This document shows positions 7,101 to 13,776 of a DNA stretch of 17,018 nt, piece after piece. The notes under the pieces were generated by a model, which was not told the DNA's origin, searched no databases, and worked only from the letters and a program-made list of their open reading frames with translations. Every line of letters begins with the position of its first letter. Within the stretch, counting starts at the first letter, position 1. The DNA lies in NCBI GenBank assembly GCA_007120815.1, contig SKMY01000209.1, positions 1 to 17,018 on the forward strand. Direction: 5' to 3'. The position numbers and the translations under genes are program-made. This stretch comes from Syntrophomonadaceae bacterium. Lineage in GTDB: Bacteria > Bacillota_D > Dethiobacteria > DTU022 > UBA8154.

Positions 7101-8047
7101 TAATCCCTGATTACCGGTGTGAGATAGGCATCCACCATGGTGGTTTCGCCCCGGGCCACAATTTTCTGGAGGGGCGCCCGTTGGGCAGAAATTGAGGTGT
7201 GGTCAAACCCTAACCGCCTGGCCACCCGGGACACCAGGCGTTCATGAAGGTCATTGCGGTAGGAATTCATCAAACAGACCGCCAGCGATTCTACCCTCTT
7301 TTCCAGCAGGGCAGTTAGCTTATTTTCAACTTCGTCTTCCTCCAGGGGAGCAATGACTTTTCCATCACGGTCTATTCGTTCATCCAGTTCTAGGACTGCC
7401 TGGTACAGCGGAGCGGGCTTTTGTACCTGAAGGGCAAAGAGTTCGGGCCGATCCTGGTAGGCGATTTCCAAAACATCGCCAAACCCCCGGGTGGTTACAA
7501 ATGCCGTGCGGGCCCCCTGTTTTTCTAAAAGGGCATTGGTGCCCCGGGTTGTGCCCATACGGACTGCAACCGGCCCAACCTCTTCCGTCAGGCGCAGCCC
7601 TTTCAACCACCTCAAACCTGTAAGGGGTGCTTCTTCACTGGAATAGAGCTCATAACGCATCCCGATTTCCAGCTCGCAAGACAGTTCTCTGGAAAGCTTC
7701 AGGCAGCCGGTTTCCTTATCAAAGGCAGTAACTTCAACCCGGTCCAGGGCCTCTGCTTCCAGGTCCGGGGCGCCTTCTTCGTCCTTTTTCCCCCGGTAAA
7801 GAACCAGGGTATACCCTTCAAAAAATTGCTGTGGATCTTTTCTTCTGGACGGATCCACAATGGCTGCCCGGGTCGATCCTGCGCCTATCTGACCCTTGAT
7901 TTTTCCGGAACTCAACAGCTTATAGGATGCCAGGGTGCCATCAGGACGCCTGGCCAGGCAATCGGTAAACGTTCCCCCGACATCTATCCAGAACTCCCAG
8001 CACGTATCGGGAGGTTGAACGCTTTTTCCGTGGCGGTTGTTTATCAT
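4103..8047 (-). CDS. Fused hydantoinase A/B protein (5-oxoprolinase type)
   Basis: At 1314 residues this is the full-length fused form, close to eukaryotic 5-oxoprolinase. The HyuA half (about 1-780) carries two ATP-site motifs of the ASKHA type, DVGGTFTD (about 22-29) and GFDMGGTSTD (about 374). The HyuB half begins near 783 (DLITLELFNNTF) and contains NDPFNGGSHLPD and, near its end, the Gly-rich GGRPGKKGR and TPGGGGYG segments. Family members use ATP to open cyclic imides or lactams such as 5-oxoproline (giving glutamate) or hydantoins, or use the related acetone carboxylase chemistry; the exact substrate is not fixed by sequence. The ATG at 8047 is chosen because CTGGAGGC lies 8 nt upstream; a TTG 24 codons earlier has no ribosome binding site. 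It is divergent from the baeRF gene. No hydantoin racemase, carbamoylase or transporter gene lies beside it. Confidence 0.92.
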   Translation of the reverse strand: MINNRHGKSVQPPDTCWEFWIDVGGTFTDCLARRPDGTLASYKLLSSGKIKGQIGAGSTRAAIVDPSRRKDPQQFFEGYTLVLYRGKKDEEGAPDLEAEALDRVEVTAFDKETGCLKLSRELSCELEIGMRYELYSSEEAPLTGLRWLKGLRLTEEVGPVAVRMGTTRGTNALLEKQGARTAFVTTRGFGDVLEIAYQDRPELFALQVQKPAPLYQAVLELDERIDRDGKVIAPLEEDEVENKLTALLEKRVESLAVCLMNSYRNDLHERLVSRVARRLGFDHTSISAQRAPLQKIVARGETTMVDAYLTPVIRDYITDIRAGLPQVSLKLMTNTGGLVSADRFSGKDSILSGPAGGVVGYARVASQAGFPYAIGFDMGGTSTDVSRFHGEFDFRFEMEITDPESRGGIRLVSPMLWIETVAAGGGSICWFDGQLPRVGPRSAGAEPGPACYGRGGPLTVTDINLYLGRVLQDYFAFPLAMNAVENRLDEIISRMSSLGFTYTRETLAEGFFRIANSTIAAAIKKISVARGYDVRDYVLVAFGGAGPQHACSIARELGIKKILLHPYGSILSAYGMGMADIKRFSEQAVGTTYSKNALDSLESVFQEMERRLREEICGEGVSEERLLTPRRMLDLRYRGQESTITVPLPRDGNYKKAFEEHHRRQYGFIYPDRDVDIHVARVEMIGETEKPRPAISAVEERWPLPEGKSRFYAADSWCTAGIHRREKLLPGDRIVGPALVIEEGSTLVIDSGWEARVSSLNNIILQDTAAKIIKGPGEKTTEDVDLITLELFNNTFSSIAGQMGATLQKTALSTNVKERLDFSCAIFTAQGELVANAPHIPVHLGAMPASVKYIIETFPDMQPGQVYITNDPFNGGSHLPDVTLVTPVFDVKGKLLFFAANRAHHAEIGGITPGSMPPFARNLAEEGVLIKAFPFVSDDRASEEKLTELLRGARYPTRALTDNMADIHAQVAANQTGVARLLELVSRYGLEQVQNYMGHIQDAAENMMHRALLKIPPGEYSFRDYLEDGSPVVVNIRITHFRDMGTDKGKVTVDFQGTGGVVEGSLNANPAIVSSAVLYCFRCLMEEDIPLNAGVLKPISIILPENCLLRPPVFHNPEKSAAVSGGNVETSQRIVDAVFGALKVAAASQGTMNNISFGRKSHGKQAALSYYETIGGGAGAGEGFHGASAVHTHMTNTRITDPEVVEARYPVRINRFSVRRGSGGSGRFSGGDGIIREILFLEPLDVSLLTGRRNYAPYGLEGGRPGKKGRNLLINADGREIDLAWAAVFNARPGDILIIETPGGGGYGKKSDQE

Positions 8048-8083
8048 CGCTTTTGCCTCCAGTTTTTTGTTTACTTTCTCGAG

Positions 8084-8121
8084 TTGGCTATTTGTTTCCT
8101 GCAGCCAATTGTGATACAATT
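8084..8121 (+). promoter_or_regulatory. baeRF promoter with two nested inverted repeats
   Basis: TTGTTT (8092-8097), a 17-bp spacer and TACAAT (8115-8120), preceded by TGA as extended -10, form a good promoter for the gene at 8170. TTGGCT (8084-8089) and AGCCAA (8103-8108) are inverted arms around the -35. AATTGT-GAT-ACAATT (8107-8121) is a perfect dyad over the -10. Both lie between two divergent genes and look like operators. Confidence 0.6.
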
Positions 8122-8169
8122 TTCCATAAGGCGATATGCTAAATATAGATAAGGATGTGATGGTACTTA

Positions 8170-9327
8170 ATGGATCTCCTAAACCGAGAAGTCATTGAAG
8201 CGTTGATGGAACGGCGAGGTAGAGGGCCCTGTATTTCTATCTATTTTCCCACCCTTAAATCAGGTGACGGAAGCCGTCAAAACCCCATTCGGTTGAAAAA
8301 TTTGCTGGCCCAGGCCGAAGAGCGGTTGACTTCTTTGGGCATTAAGAAAGCAGAAACGAAGAAAATACTGGAACCGGCAGCACAGCTATTAAACGAAAGC
8401 ATTTTTTGGAGCAACCAAAGCGATGGCATGGCCATGTTCCTTGCCCCCGACTTTTTCCGTTATTACCGGGTTCCATTGAATGTGAGCGAGCTGGTTGTTG
8501 TCACGGAATCTTTTCACTTAAAGCCCCTTATTTCCCTTCTTATGGGAGACAATCAGTTTTATGTACTGGCCTTGAGCCAGAAAAACGCCAGGCTTTTGCA
8601 GGGCACCCGGGATGTTGTGGATGAAGTTGATATGAGCGATATCATACAAAAATTCGAGGACGCTTTTCAGGAAGAGCTTCCCGAACAACACCTACAATTT
8701 CATACCCGGACCCCGCGAAAGGGAGACGCCCGCAGTGCAATCTATTACGGACATGGTGGAGAAATTGACAGCGTAATCAAAGAACGACTGCTCAAGTACT
8801 TTCGCTTCCTGGATCGGGAACTGCGCAACTTGCTCCTCGATAACAGTTCCCCCCTGGTGCTGGCCTGTGTAGATTACCTGGTACCGTTATACCAGGAAAC
8901 CAACAAGTATCCTCTTCTCATGGAAGAACGAATAGTAGGAAACCCGGATAACATCAGTGCAGAAGAACTGCACAGCAAGGCCTGGGAAATCGTCCAGCCC
9001 TTTATCCTAAAGAAACAAAATGAAGCCATGGAACGCTATTATGAACAAAAAGGAACAGGAAAAACGTCCAATAATGTTCAAGAGATACTACCTGCAGCTT
9101 TTCACGGCCGTATCGACACGCTTTTCGTAGCCGTTGGTGTTCAGCGTTGGGGGCGTTTCGATCCAAATAACAATGCAATCCACCTGCCCGACAGCCCCTT
9201 GCCCGGGGACGAGGACCTCCTGGATCTTGCTGCCGCTCAAACCTATTTAAGCGGCGGAACCGTCTATGCCGTAAGCCCTGACAATATGCCGGATACCGAA
9301 CCGTTAGCGGTTCTGCTGCGCTGGTAG
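8170..9327 (+). CDS. Bacterial eRF1-like (baeRF) family protein
   Basis: The 385-residue protein resembles the bacterial archaeo-eukaryotic release factor (baeRF) families. The signature is the stretch around residues 115-147 (ESFHLKPLISLLMGDNQFYVLALSQ, then ARLLQGT), followed by a middle region with YGHGGE (193-198) and a C-terminal DTLFVAVGVQRWGRFDP (316-332) of the pelota/L7Ae-like kind. eRF1 relatives recognise stalled or terminating ribosomes; the bacterial families are thought to act in ribosome rescue or stress, but no biochemical role is settled. No GGQ tripeptide is present; GHGGE sits in the middle region but may not be equivalent. The ATG at 8170 is forced by an in-frame TGA four codons upstream. 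The ribosome binding site is weak (AAGGATGTGATGG, about 10 nt away). It forms a single-gene unit with its own promoter and terminator. Confidence 0.8.
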   Translation: MDLLNREVIEALMERRGRGPCISIYFPTLKSGDGSRQNPIRLKNLLAQAEERLTSLGIKKAETKKILEPAAQLLNESIFWSNQSDGMAMFLAPDFFRYYRVPLNVSELVVVTESFHLKPLISLLMGDNQFYVLALSQKNARLLQGTRDVVDEVDMSDIIQKFEDAFQEELPEQHLQFHTRTPRKGDARSAIYYGHGGEIDSVIKERLLKYFRFLDRELRNLLLDNSSPLVLACVDYLVPLYQETNKYPLLMEERIVGNPDNISAEELHSKAWEIVQPFILKKQNEAMERYYEQKGTGKTSNNVQEILPAAFHGRIDTLFVAVGVQRWGRFDPNNNAIHLPDSPLPGDEDLLDLAAAQTYLSGGTVYAVSPDNMPDTEPLAVLLRW

Positions 9328-9354
9328 GCAGCTAACATTAAGGACAGATTTCTG

Positions 9355-9410
9355 GGAAGAACGCCACCGCCTGTTACCACCATGAGATGCGGCAGCGTTC
9401 TTCCTTTATT
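9355..9410 (+). terminator. Long-stem terminator after the baeRF gene
   Basis: A 16-nt arm at 9355-9370 (GGAAGAACGCCACCGC) pairs with 9389-9404 with only two mismatches around an 18-nt loop, then TTTATTTATTG. It is unusually long for a terminator. It also closes off the small minus-strand ORF ending at 9410, but without a T-run on that strand. Confidence 0.75.
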
Positions 9411-9490
9411 TATTGTTTTGACGTTTTCATAATCAAAAAGGCGATGGCCGTGATAATCACAATTAGGGCTATGGCCCAGGTCGTATTCAT
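9410..9490 (-). CDS. Small single-span membrane peptide, 26 codons (candidate)
   Basis: An ATG at 9490 is preceded by GGGAGGGG with 4 nt spacing, the best ribosome binding site in this 405-bp gap. The 26-residue product starts MNTTWAIALIV, continues as an unbroken hydrophobic stretch to about residue 21, and ends in the short basic tail KTSKQ: the layout of a one-helix membrane peptide. No family is recognised. Such peptides in bacteria often modulate a membrane partner or are toxic, but here that is conjecture. It runs opposite to the baeRF gene and in the same direction as oxoprolinase and the holin-like gene. The rest of the gap (9491-9660) shows no other feature I can support. Confidence 0.5.
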   Translation of the reverse strand: MNTTWAIALIVIITAIAFLIMKTSKQ

Positions 9491-9662
9491 GTTCCCCTCC
9501 CAAATCACAAAAAAGATCCTGATCAGCTGCTCTGTTAAGCCGTTTCGAAAAAAGAAAAAAAGCATTCCTTTGCCGATGCCTTGATCCAGGCACGGGCCAT
9601 TTCAGGTTTATTTTATCATTAACATCCCCTGCTGTCACAAGGCTCCTTATTAAATCTGTAAA

Positions 9663-9693
9663 TAAAAAACCAGCCGAAAAATCCGGCCGGTTT
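9663..9693 (-). terminator. Terminator of the holin-like gene
   Basis: On the minus strand CCGGCCG and CGGCTGG pair (one G-U), extended by three A-T pairs, followed by TTTTTTATT. It lies about 40 nt past the stop codon at 9733. A separate perfect palindrome, TTTCACGTGAAA (9691-9702), sits at its edge. Confidence 0.75.
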
Positions 9694-9732
9694 CACGTGA
9701 AAAAGAATCATTTTTTTCGGGCACTGACTACA

Positions 9733-10080
9733 CTATCGCAGTTCAGTCGGCACAAAAAGATCAACGACTCCAATAATAATAGCTGCCAGCAGGGCACCCA
9801 ATATCGTAATTTGCATGGCGGGCACGATGAACTGTGTCAAGTAAATTACAACTGCTGCAGTAATAAATCCCACAACACCACGATTTTGCGGAGAAATCCG
9901 ACGTCCAAACAAGCTCTCGACGACATAGCCCAGCACCGCAATCACAACGGCGGCAATCAACGCACTTCCAAACGTTAACGTGGCAAATCCGGGCAATATA
10001 AAACTAACCAGCATTAGAACCAGTGCAGAGACGATAAACCGGACAATCAAACCAACAATAGACGAGTTTCTCAAATCCAT
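9733..10080 (-). CDS. Phage-holin-4_2 (YvlD-like) family membrane protein
   Basis: The 115-residue protein has four hydrophobic segments and the family hallmarks FILPGF near residue 27, GRRISPQNRGVVGF near 57, and a C-terminal block VDLFVPT. This places it in the Mycobacterial 4-TMS phage holin / YvlD family (PF04020). Despite the name, most members are chromosomal and of unknown role; no phage gene lies nearby, so lysis is not implied. The start is the ATG at 10080 with GGAGGTGAAG directly upstream; an ATG 18 codons earlier gives an atypical N-terminus without a comparable site. A terminator follows. It is divergent from rpsT with 219 bp between. An 11-bp odd palindrome, GCTCC-C-GGAGC (10120-10130), lies in its leader. 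Confidence 0.85.
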   Translation of the reverse strand: MDLRNSSIVGLIVRFIVSALVLMLVSFILPGFATLTFGSALIAAVVIAVLGYVVESLFGRRISPQNRGVVGFITAAVVIYLTQFIVPAMQITILGALLAAIIIGVVDLFVPTELR

Positions 10081-10239
10081 CTTCACCTCCAATTCTATTA
10101 TTAGTCTCACCATAACTAAGCTCCCGGAGCCCATTCCAGGAAGTGAAAATACTTTATTTACTACTAACTATAATATCCAAATGAACGGCACCTATGCATA
10201 AAATTGATTAAAAACCTGGCAGGAAAAAGCGAGTAGGAG

Positions 10240-10268
10240 TTGCTTTTTAGAGAAAGTCGTGTTAAAAT
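10240..10268 (+). promoter_or_regulatory. rpsT promoter
   Basis: TTGCTT (10240-10245), a 17-bp spacer and TAAAAT (10263-10268) match the housekeeping promoter pattern and place transcription start near 10275, about 25 nt before the rpsT ATG. Confidence 0.7.
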
Positions 10269-10299
10269 TAAGCCTGGATTTGGAACAGGAGGTGAAACC

Positions 10300-10566
10300 A
10301 TGGCCAATACCAAGTCGGCTTTAAAACGAGATAGGCAGTCTAAAGAGCGAAACCTTAGAAACCGTCGGGTTAAATCCCATCTTAAAAACGCCGTTAAATC
10401 CTTTTACCAGACTGTTGATGAAGGCGATTCCCAAAAGGCCCAAGAGGCATTCTCCCTGGTCAGCAAGGTCATTGACAAAGCCGCTACCAAGGGCGTGATT
10501 CATAAAAGGACCGCTGCAAGAAAGAAATCCCGACTGGCTCAGAAAATAAACAACCAGGCAAGTTAA
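10300..10566 (+). CDS. rpsT: 30S ribosomal protein S20
   Basis: The 88-residue basic protein has the typical S20 start MANTKSALKRDRQSKERNLRNR and the conserved ending IHKRTAARKKSRLAQKIN. S20 binds 16S rRNA early in small-subunit assembly. The ATG at 10300 is preceded by AGGAGGTG at 5 nt, a strong site as expected for a ribosomal protein; the longer in-frame ATG at 10240 falls inside the promoter and is rejected. Promoter and terminator flank it closely, so it is transcribed alone. It converges with holA, its neighbour in Bacillus too, while gpr, the other usual neighbour, has been separated from it. Confidence 0.98.
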   Translation: MANTKSALKRDRQSKERNLRNRRVKSHLKNAVKSFYQTVDEGDSQKAQEAFSLVSKVIDKAATKGVIHKRTAARKKSRLAQKINNQAS

Positions 10567-10610
10567 GGGCTAGAACCCGCTGGTCTTTTTCCATATTTTT
10601 AAAGACGTAG

Positions 10611-10646
10611 AAAGCCGCCTTACTGACAAGGAGGCTTTTGTTTTTC
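10611..10646. terminator. Bidirectional terminator between rpsT and holA
   Basis: AAAGCCGCCTT (10611-10621) pairs with AAGGAGGCTTT (10628-10638) with one mismatch and loop ACTGAC, followed by TGTTTTTC on the plus strand. On the minus strand the stem is followed by TTTCTACGTCTTT, so it may also serve holA, which ends at 10699. Confidence 0.75.
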
Positions 10647-10698
10647 TGTAGAAATGAAGGACCGGGAAAGTAGGGCTTCGGTCAGGAAGTCTGTAGCT

Positions 10699-11817
10699 TT
10701 AGTGTGGCGCAATTGGGCCTCGCTGTCGCACCGGGCTTGCCTTTTTTTCACCATGGGTGGTCAGTTTTAACACCAAAAGCTCCAGAACATCACCCGCATC
10801 CCGTTGACCTGTTTTTATCTCGTAATCCAGCGATTTAATCATGTTGAGATTGTGTGCCAGGGTCACTTCGGAGTAAAGATCAACTTGTGCCATGAGCTCC
10901 TCGGCAGCGAAAAACGGCAATTTTAATTCTGAAGCAATGCGCCGCCTGGGGACTCCTTCATTTTTTAACACCAGGGATTGATACAAAAGGCGAAACTGCC
11001 TGGCGATCATGGTTAGTATAACCATTGGGTGCTCGTTTTGCTGCCTCATCTTGTTCAGGTGATAAAAGGCCTCGCTGACATTTTTCTTCCCGATGGCACC
11101 CACCAGGTTAAAAATATTGCCCTGCCGGCTTTCCGGAACAAGGCGGCAAATAATATCTTCCGTAACCCGCAAATCCGCTCCCAGGTACAGGACAATCTTG
11201 TCTATTTCGTTTCGAAGCAAAGCAAGATCGTCTCCCACCCTTTCAACTATAAGCTGCACATTTCTATCGTCAATACGTTTTCCCTGCCGTTCTATTTCGT
11301 TGCCAACCCATTTAAAAAGCGCCTGCCCCTTGGGCATCGGGAACTCCACCAGCATGCCCGCTTTTTCCATCGCTTTGACTATTTTTTTCCGTCGGTCGAC
11401 TTTTTCCACGGAAAAAACCACGATCAAGTCCTTTTCCCGCCTTCTGGCCAGGGCAGAAAGCTCTTTTTCTGCATCTTTTTTCCCTTCACCGTTCTTTTTA
11501 CCACCGTCTTTTTTACTCCCTGTTTCCTTTTCGCTAACCTTACCCGGAGATGAAGAAAAATAAGGCGCATCAGACACCCAGACCATTCGCCCCTGGGAAA
11601 AAATTGTAACCTGCTGAAAGCTTTGGAGCAAATCATTCAAGACCATTTCCCGTCCATCAACGCGTTCCAGGTAAAAGGGTTGTCCCATTCTTTTTTCTAC
11701 CTCCTTCAGCAGATCCTCCAACATTTTTTCTTTCAGGTAATTGTCGGACCCGCTAAAAAGGTAAAGGGGCTGAAATTCTCCCCGTTGTATTTTGTTTCGA
11801 ACCTGACGGTAGTCCAT
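10699..11817 (-). CDS. holA: DNA polymerase III delta subunit
   Basis: The 372-residue protein fits the clamp-loader delta subunit, which opens the beta sliding clamp during replication. The N-terminus has the typical PLYLFSGSDNYLKEKML (about 17-33); the C-terminal helical domain includes IFNLVGAIGKKN and MIARQFRLLYQ. The ATG at 11817 has TGGGGGG 6 nt upstream and begins where HolA proteins normally begin. A longer version starting at 11928 would overlap the GH57 stop as ATGA but adds 37 residues unlike any HolA N-terminus. Residues about 88-118 form a Lys/Gly/Glu-rich low-complexity insertion within the first domain, making it longer than the roughly 345 residues usual in Bacillus. It is the last gene of the run glgA-GH57-holA and may also have its own promoter. 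Confidence 0.95.
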   Translation of the reverse strand: MDYRQVRNKIQRGEFQPLYLFSGSDNYLKEKMLEDLLKEVEKRMGQPFYLERVDGREMVLNDLLQSFQQVTIFSQGRMVWVSDAPYFSSSPGKVSEKETGSKKDGGKKNGEGKKDAEKELSALARRREKDLIVVFSVEKVDRRKKIVKAMEKAGMLVEFPMPKGQALFKWVGNEIERQGKRIDDRNVQLIVERVGDDLALLRNEIDKIVLYLGADLRVTEDIICRLVPESRQGNIFNLVGAIGKKNVSEAFYHLNKMRQQNEHPMVILTMIARQFRLLYQSLVLKNEGVPRRRIASELKLPFFAAEELMAQVDLYSEVTLAHNLNMIKSLDYEIKTGQRDAGDVLELLVLKLTTHGEKKASPVRQRGPIAPH

Positions 11818-11834
11818 ATGTCCCCCCACGATTT

Positions 11835-11863
11835 GTTTTAGAAAGCGATCGCTTTTAAGACAA
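11835..11863 (-). promoter_or_regulatory. Candidate holA promoter with palindromic spacer
   Basis: On the minus strand TTGTCT (11863-11858), a 17-bp spacer and TAAAAC (11840-11835) lie 18 nt before the ATG. The spacer contains the perfect 14-bp palindrome AAAGCGATCGCTTT (11842-11855). The start would fall very near the Shine-Dalgarno sequence, so the promoter is tentative. Confidence 0.35.
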
Positions 11864-11924
11864 TCCTTTTTCCCTTGTATAATAGATTCTTTTTGTCGCG
11901 ATGTTTTCCTGCCACAAATTTGCA

Positions 11925-13649
11925 TCATTCTCCATTTTTCCAGACGGCACTCTTCCCGGGTGCGATGCTTACCGGACCCGATAGGGGCGATGTTTCCCAG
12001 GGAGCTTCTCCCGGACCCGGGTTTAATATGGGTTCAAAAAGGTACCAGGGAGGTTCCATTTCCAAGGCTTTGTATGCGCTCAACAAATGACGGCGAAACA
12101 ACGCTTCAAAGGGAGCCGCCAGGTAATAGGCGGTGCTGTCTACCCACCAGGCAAAGTCACTGCCTTCCGCTTCATATATGGTTTGTAGGGCCTCGGCCGC
12201 TTTTTTGGATTCTAATAACTCCAGGTGAGCAATGGCTTCCCGGGCTTCCAGCAAGTAATCCCAGATAATATTTTTGTTTTGCGTCCCGATCCAGCGGGTG
12301 AGGCTGCGGTCCACCCAGGACCCCGTTGCCAGGCGGTCTATGCGCCTGCGGGGCGGGTTTTTCTCCATGTATTCCGCCACGGTGACAGTTTCCAGGTACG
12401 GATCGGCAGAAAGCCGACGGTACAGGTGGTGCAGAAAATCGGTTTTGTCGGCATCATACCATTCCCAGGCGTTTTCCCCATCCAGGGCCAGGGTCACCAG
12501 GAATTCGCCCGGCGTTTTGCCCAAATTATCCCGGATCTTGTGTAAGCGGTGAATTAAATCGCCGGCAGCGTGTTCCCCGGACATGTGCTGGTATTCAAAG
12601 CCAATCCGGTCGGAGAGGTGGTGGTCCCTAAAAACAATGGGTATTTCTGCCCCTTCGCCGCAGGCCATGTAAGGCCGGTAAAGCACGTCGGGATTCAAGA
12701 CGTGGCCGTAACCATCACGATATATTTCGGTTTCCAGGGAACGGGCCAGGATCTGTTCGTCGGAAATGGTCCAACTGAAACCCTGGTCAGCCACCAGGGA
12801 AACCATTTCCGGGCTGACAGCCTGTTCCGGGGGCCAAAACCCCAAGGGTTCCCGTCCAAACAGCCGGTGGAACTGCTCAACGGCCATCTCTACCTGGGTG
12901 CGCGCATCTTCCTCGTACTGAAAACGCCGCGGCAGGGGAAGACCCGGGCTGGCCCTAAGGGCCGAGTGATTATCGATTAGCAAGGGGATGATGGGATGAT
13001 AAAAAGCTGTAGTTATCAGCTCGATCTGCTTTTTTTGCTGCAGCCGCTTGTGAATTGGAATAACCTTTTCCATAATGCGGTAATGCCGGCGGATTAGCTC
13101 TTCCTTGTCTTCTTCGGTAAAATTACGGCCTTTTTCCAGCAAATCACACAAGAATGGATCATTGCTTCGAATTTCAGGGTCGACCCAGACCAGGTTGAAC
13201 CATACCTGGAGATCCAGGTAATCCTGGGTGGTAAAGCGCTCCAAGGCCTCGGCAACCCGTTCCGGTTCGGTTACCCCGCCCTGGCGGTCCAAAAGCAGTT
13301 TATAGCAGGGAAAGCGTCGTATCACTTTATCCCATTGAATATCGAAATAATGCTGAAGCAGAAATCTTTTTTCCGCCTGGCTAAGGGTATCGGCTTTTTT
13401 CATTTTCTTCTTGTAATAGTCAATCGCCTTGCGGTTGACATACAACTCCAGCTGCTCCAGCAAGGAAGGGCTGAGGCTGAAGGTGGCCTTGATTTCCGGG
13501 TATTCTTCTAAAATAGCAGCCATTTGGTAGTAATCTTTCGTCGCATGGAGCCGTACCCAGGGCATTATCAGTTCATTATTTGCAGCGTCCAGGTAAAAGG
13601 GCTGGTGCTGGTTCCAAACAAAGGCCACGTAAAGCACTTTTTGAGTCAC
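11925..13649 (-). CDS. Glycoside hydrolase family 57 protein (amylase/glucanotransferase type)
   Basis: The 574-residue protein shows the ordered GH57 motifs: WNQHQP near residue 12-17 (region 1), GFWPPEQAVSPE with presumed nucleophile E275 (region 3), and LALDGENAWEWY with presumed acid/base D390 (region 4), then GSDFAWWVDS near 496. GH57 enzymes of this kind (COG1449) cleave or transfer alpha-1,4-glucan chains; amylase and 4-alpha-glucanotransferase cannot be separated by reading. No signal peptide is seen, so it acts in the cytoplasm on glycogen or maltodextrin, matching the adjacent glgA. GTG at 13649 is preferred because GGGGGAGG lies 8 nt upstream; the TTG two codons earlier is only 2 nt from it. 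It lies downstream of glgA by 127 bp and upstream of holA, and is probably cotranscribed with both. Confidence 0.9.
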   Translation of the reverse strand: MTQKVLYVAFVWNQHQPFYLDAANNELIMPWVRLHATKDYYQMAAILEEYPEIKATFSLSPSLLEQLELYVNRKAIDYYKKKMKKADTLSQAEKRFLLQHYFDIQWDKVIRRFPCYKLLLDRQGGVTEPERVAEALERFTTQDYLDLQVWFNLVWVDPEIRSNDPFLCDLLEKGRNFTEEDKEELIRRHYRIMEKVIPIHKRLQQKKQIELITTAFYHPIIPLLIDNHSALRASPGLPLPRRFQYEEDARTQVEMAVEQFHRLFGREPLGFWPPEQAVSPEMVSLVADQGFSWTISDEQILARSLETEIYRDGYGHVLNPDVLYRPYMACGEGAEIPIVFRDHHLSDRIGFEYQHMSGEHAAGDLIHRLHKIRDNLGKTPGEFLVTLALDGENAWEWYDADKTDFLHHLYRRLSADPYLETVTVAEYMEKNPPRRRIDRLATGSWVDRSLTRWIGTQNKNIIWDYLLEAREAIAHLELLESKKAAEALQTIYEAEGSDFAWWVDSTAYYLAAPFEALFRRHLLSAYKALEMEPPWYLFEPILNPGPGEAPWETSPLSGPVSIAPGKSAVWKNGE

Positions 13650-13771
13650 TTCCAATTCCTCCCCCGTAGATAATTAATTTTCAGGTATTCGGCCGCTTCG
13701 TTTGCTCCGCCGCGATAATGACCCATTCCCCGGTTAACGGTTCTTACCGTAGAACAGGCGTTGTTTTTCAC
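13646..13771 (-). other. Possible 41-codon ORF between glgA and the GH57 gene
   Basis: The whole 127-bp gap is open in one frame from GTG at 13771 to a TGA that overlaps the GTG start of the GH57 gene (GTGA). The product would be 41 residues, basic at the end (YLRGRNWK), with an internal ATG at 13726. No convincing ribosome binding site precedes either start, so chance openness is quite possible. Otherwise the gap holds only a short hairpin, GTTCT-TACCGT-AGAAC (13740-13755). Confidence 0.2.
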
Positions 13772-13776
13772 CTTTA

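Noticed and set aside
4103..8047. Many long plus- and minus-strand frames inside the oxoprolinase gene (for example 5333-5915 and 6291-7029)
   Set aside because: They are shadows of a long GC-rich gene, lacking ribosome binding sites and recognisable domains.
8048..8119. TTG start 24 codons upstream for the oxoprolinase gene
   Set aside because: No ribosome binding site precedes it and it would run over the putative operators; the ATG at 8047 has GGAGG at 8 nt.
9264..9638. 124-codon minus-strand ORF after the baeRF gene
   Set aside because: It overlaps the end of baeRF and its terminator stem, has no family resemblance, and the better-supported small ORF lies within it in another frame.
9733..10080. 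Prophage remnant suggested by the holin-like gene
   Set aside because: The family is mostly chromosomal despite its name, and no endolysin, integrase or structural phage gene is nearby.
11818..11928. Longer HolA starting at 11928 with ATGA overlap
   Set aside because: The overlap is attractive, but the 37 added residues do not resemble a HolA N-terminus and the ATG at 11817 begins at the family's usual place with its own G-rich site.
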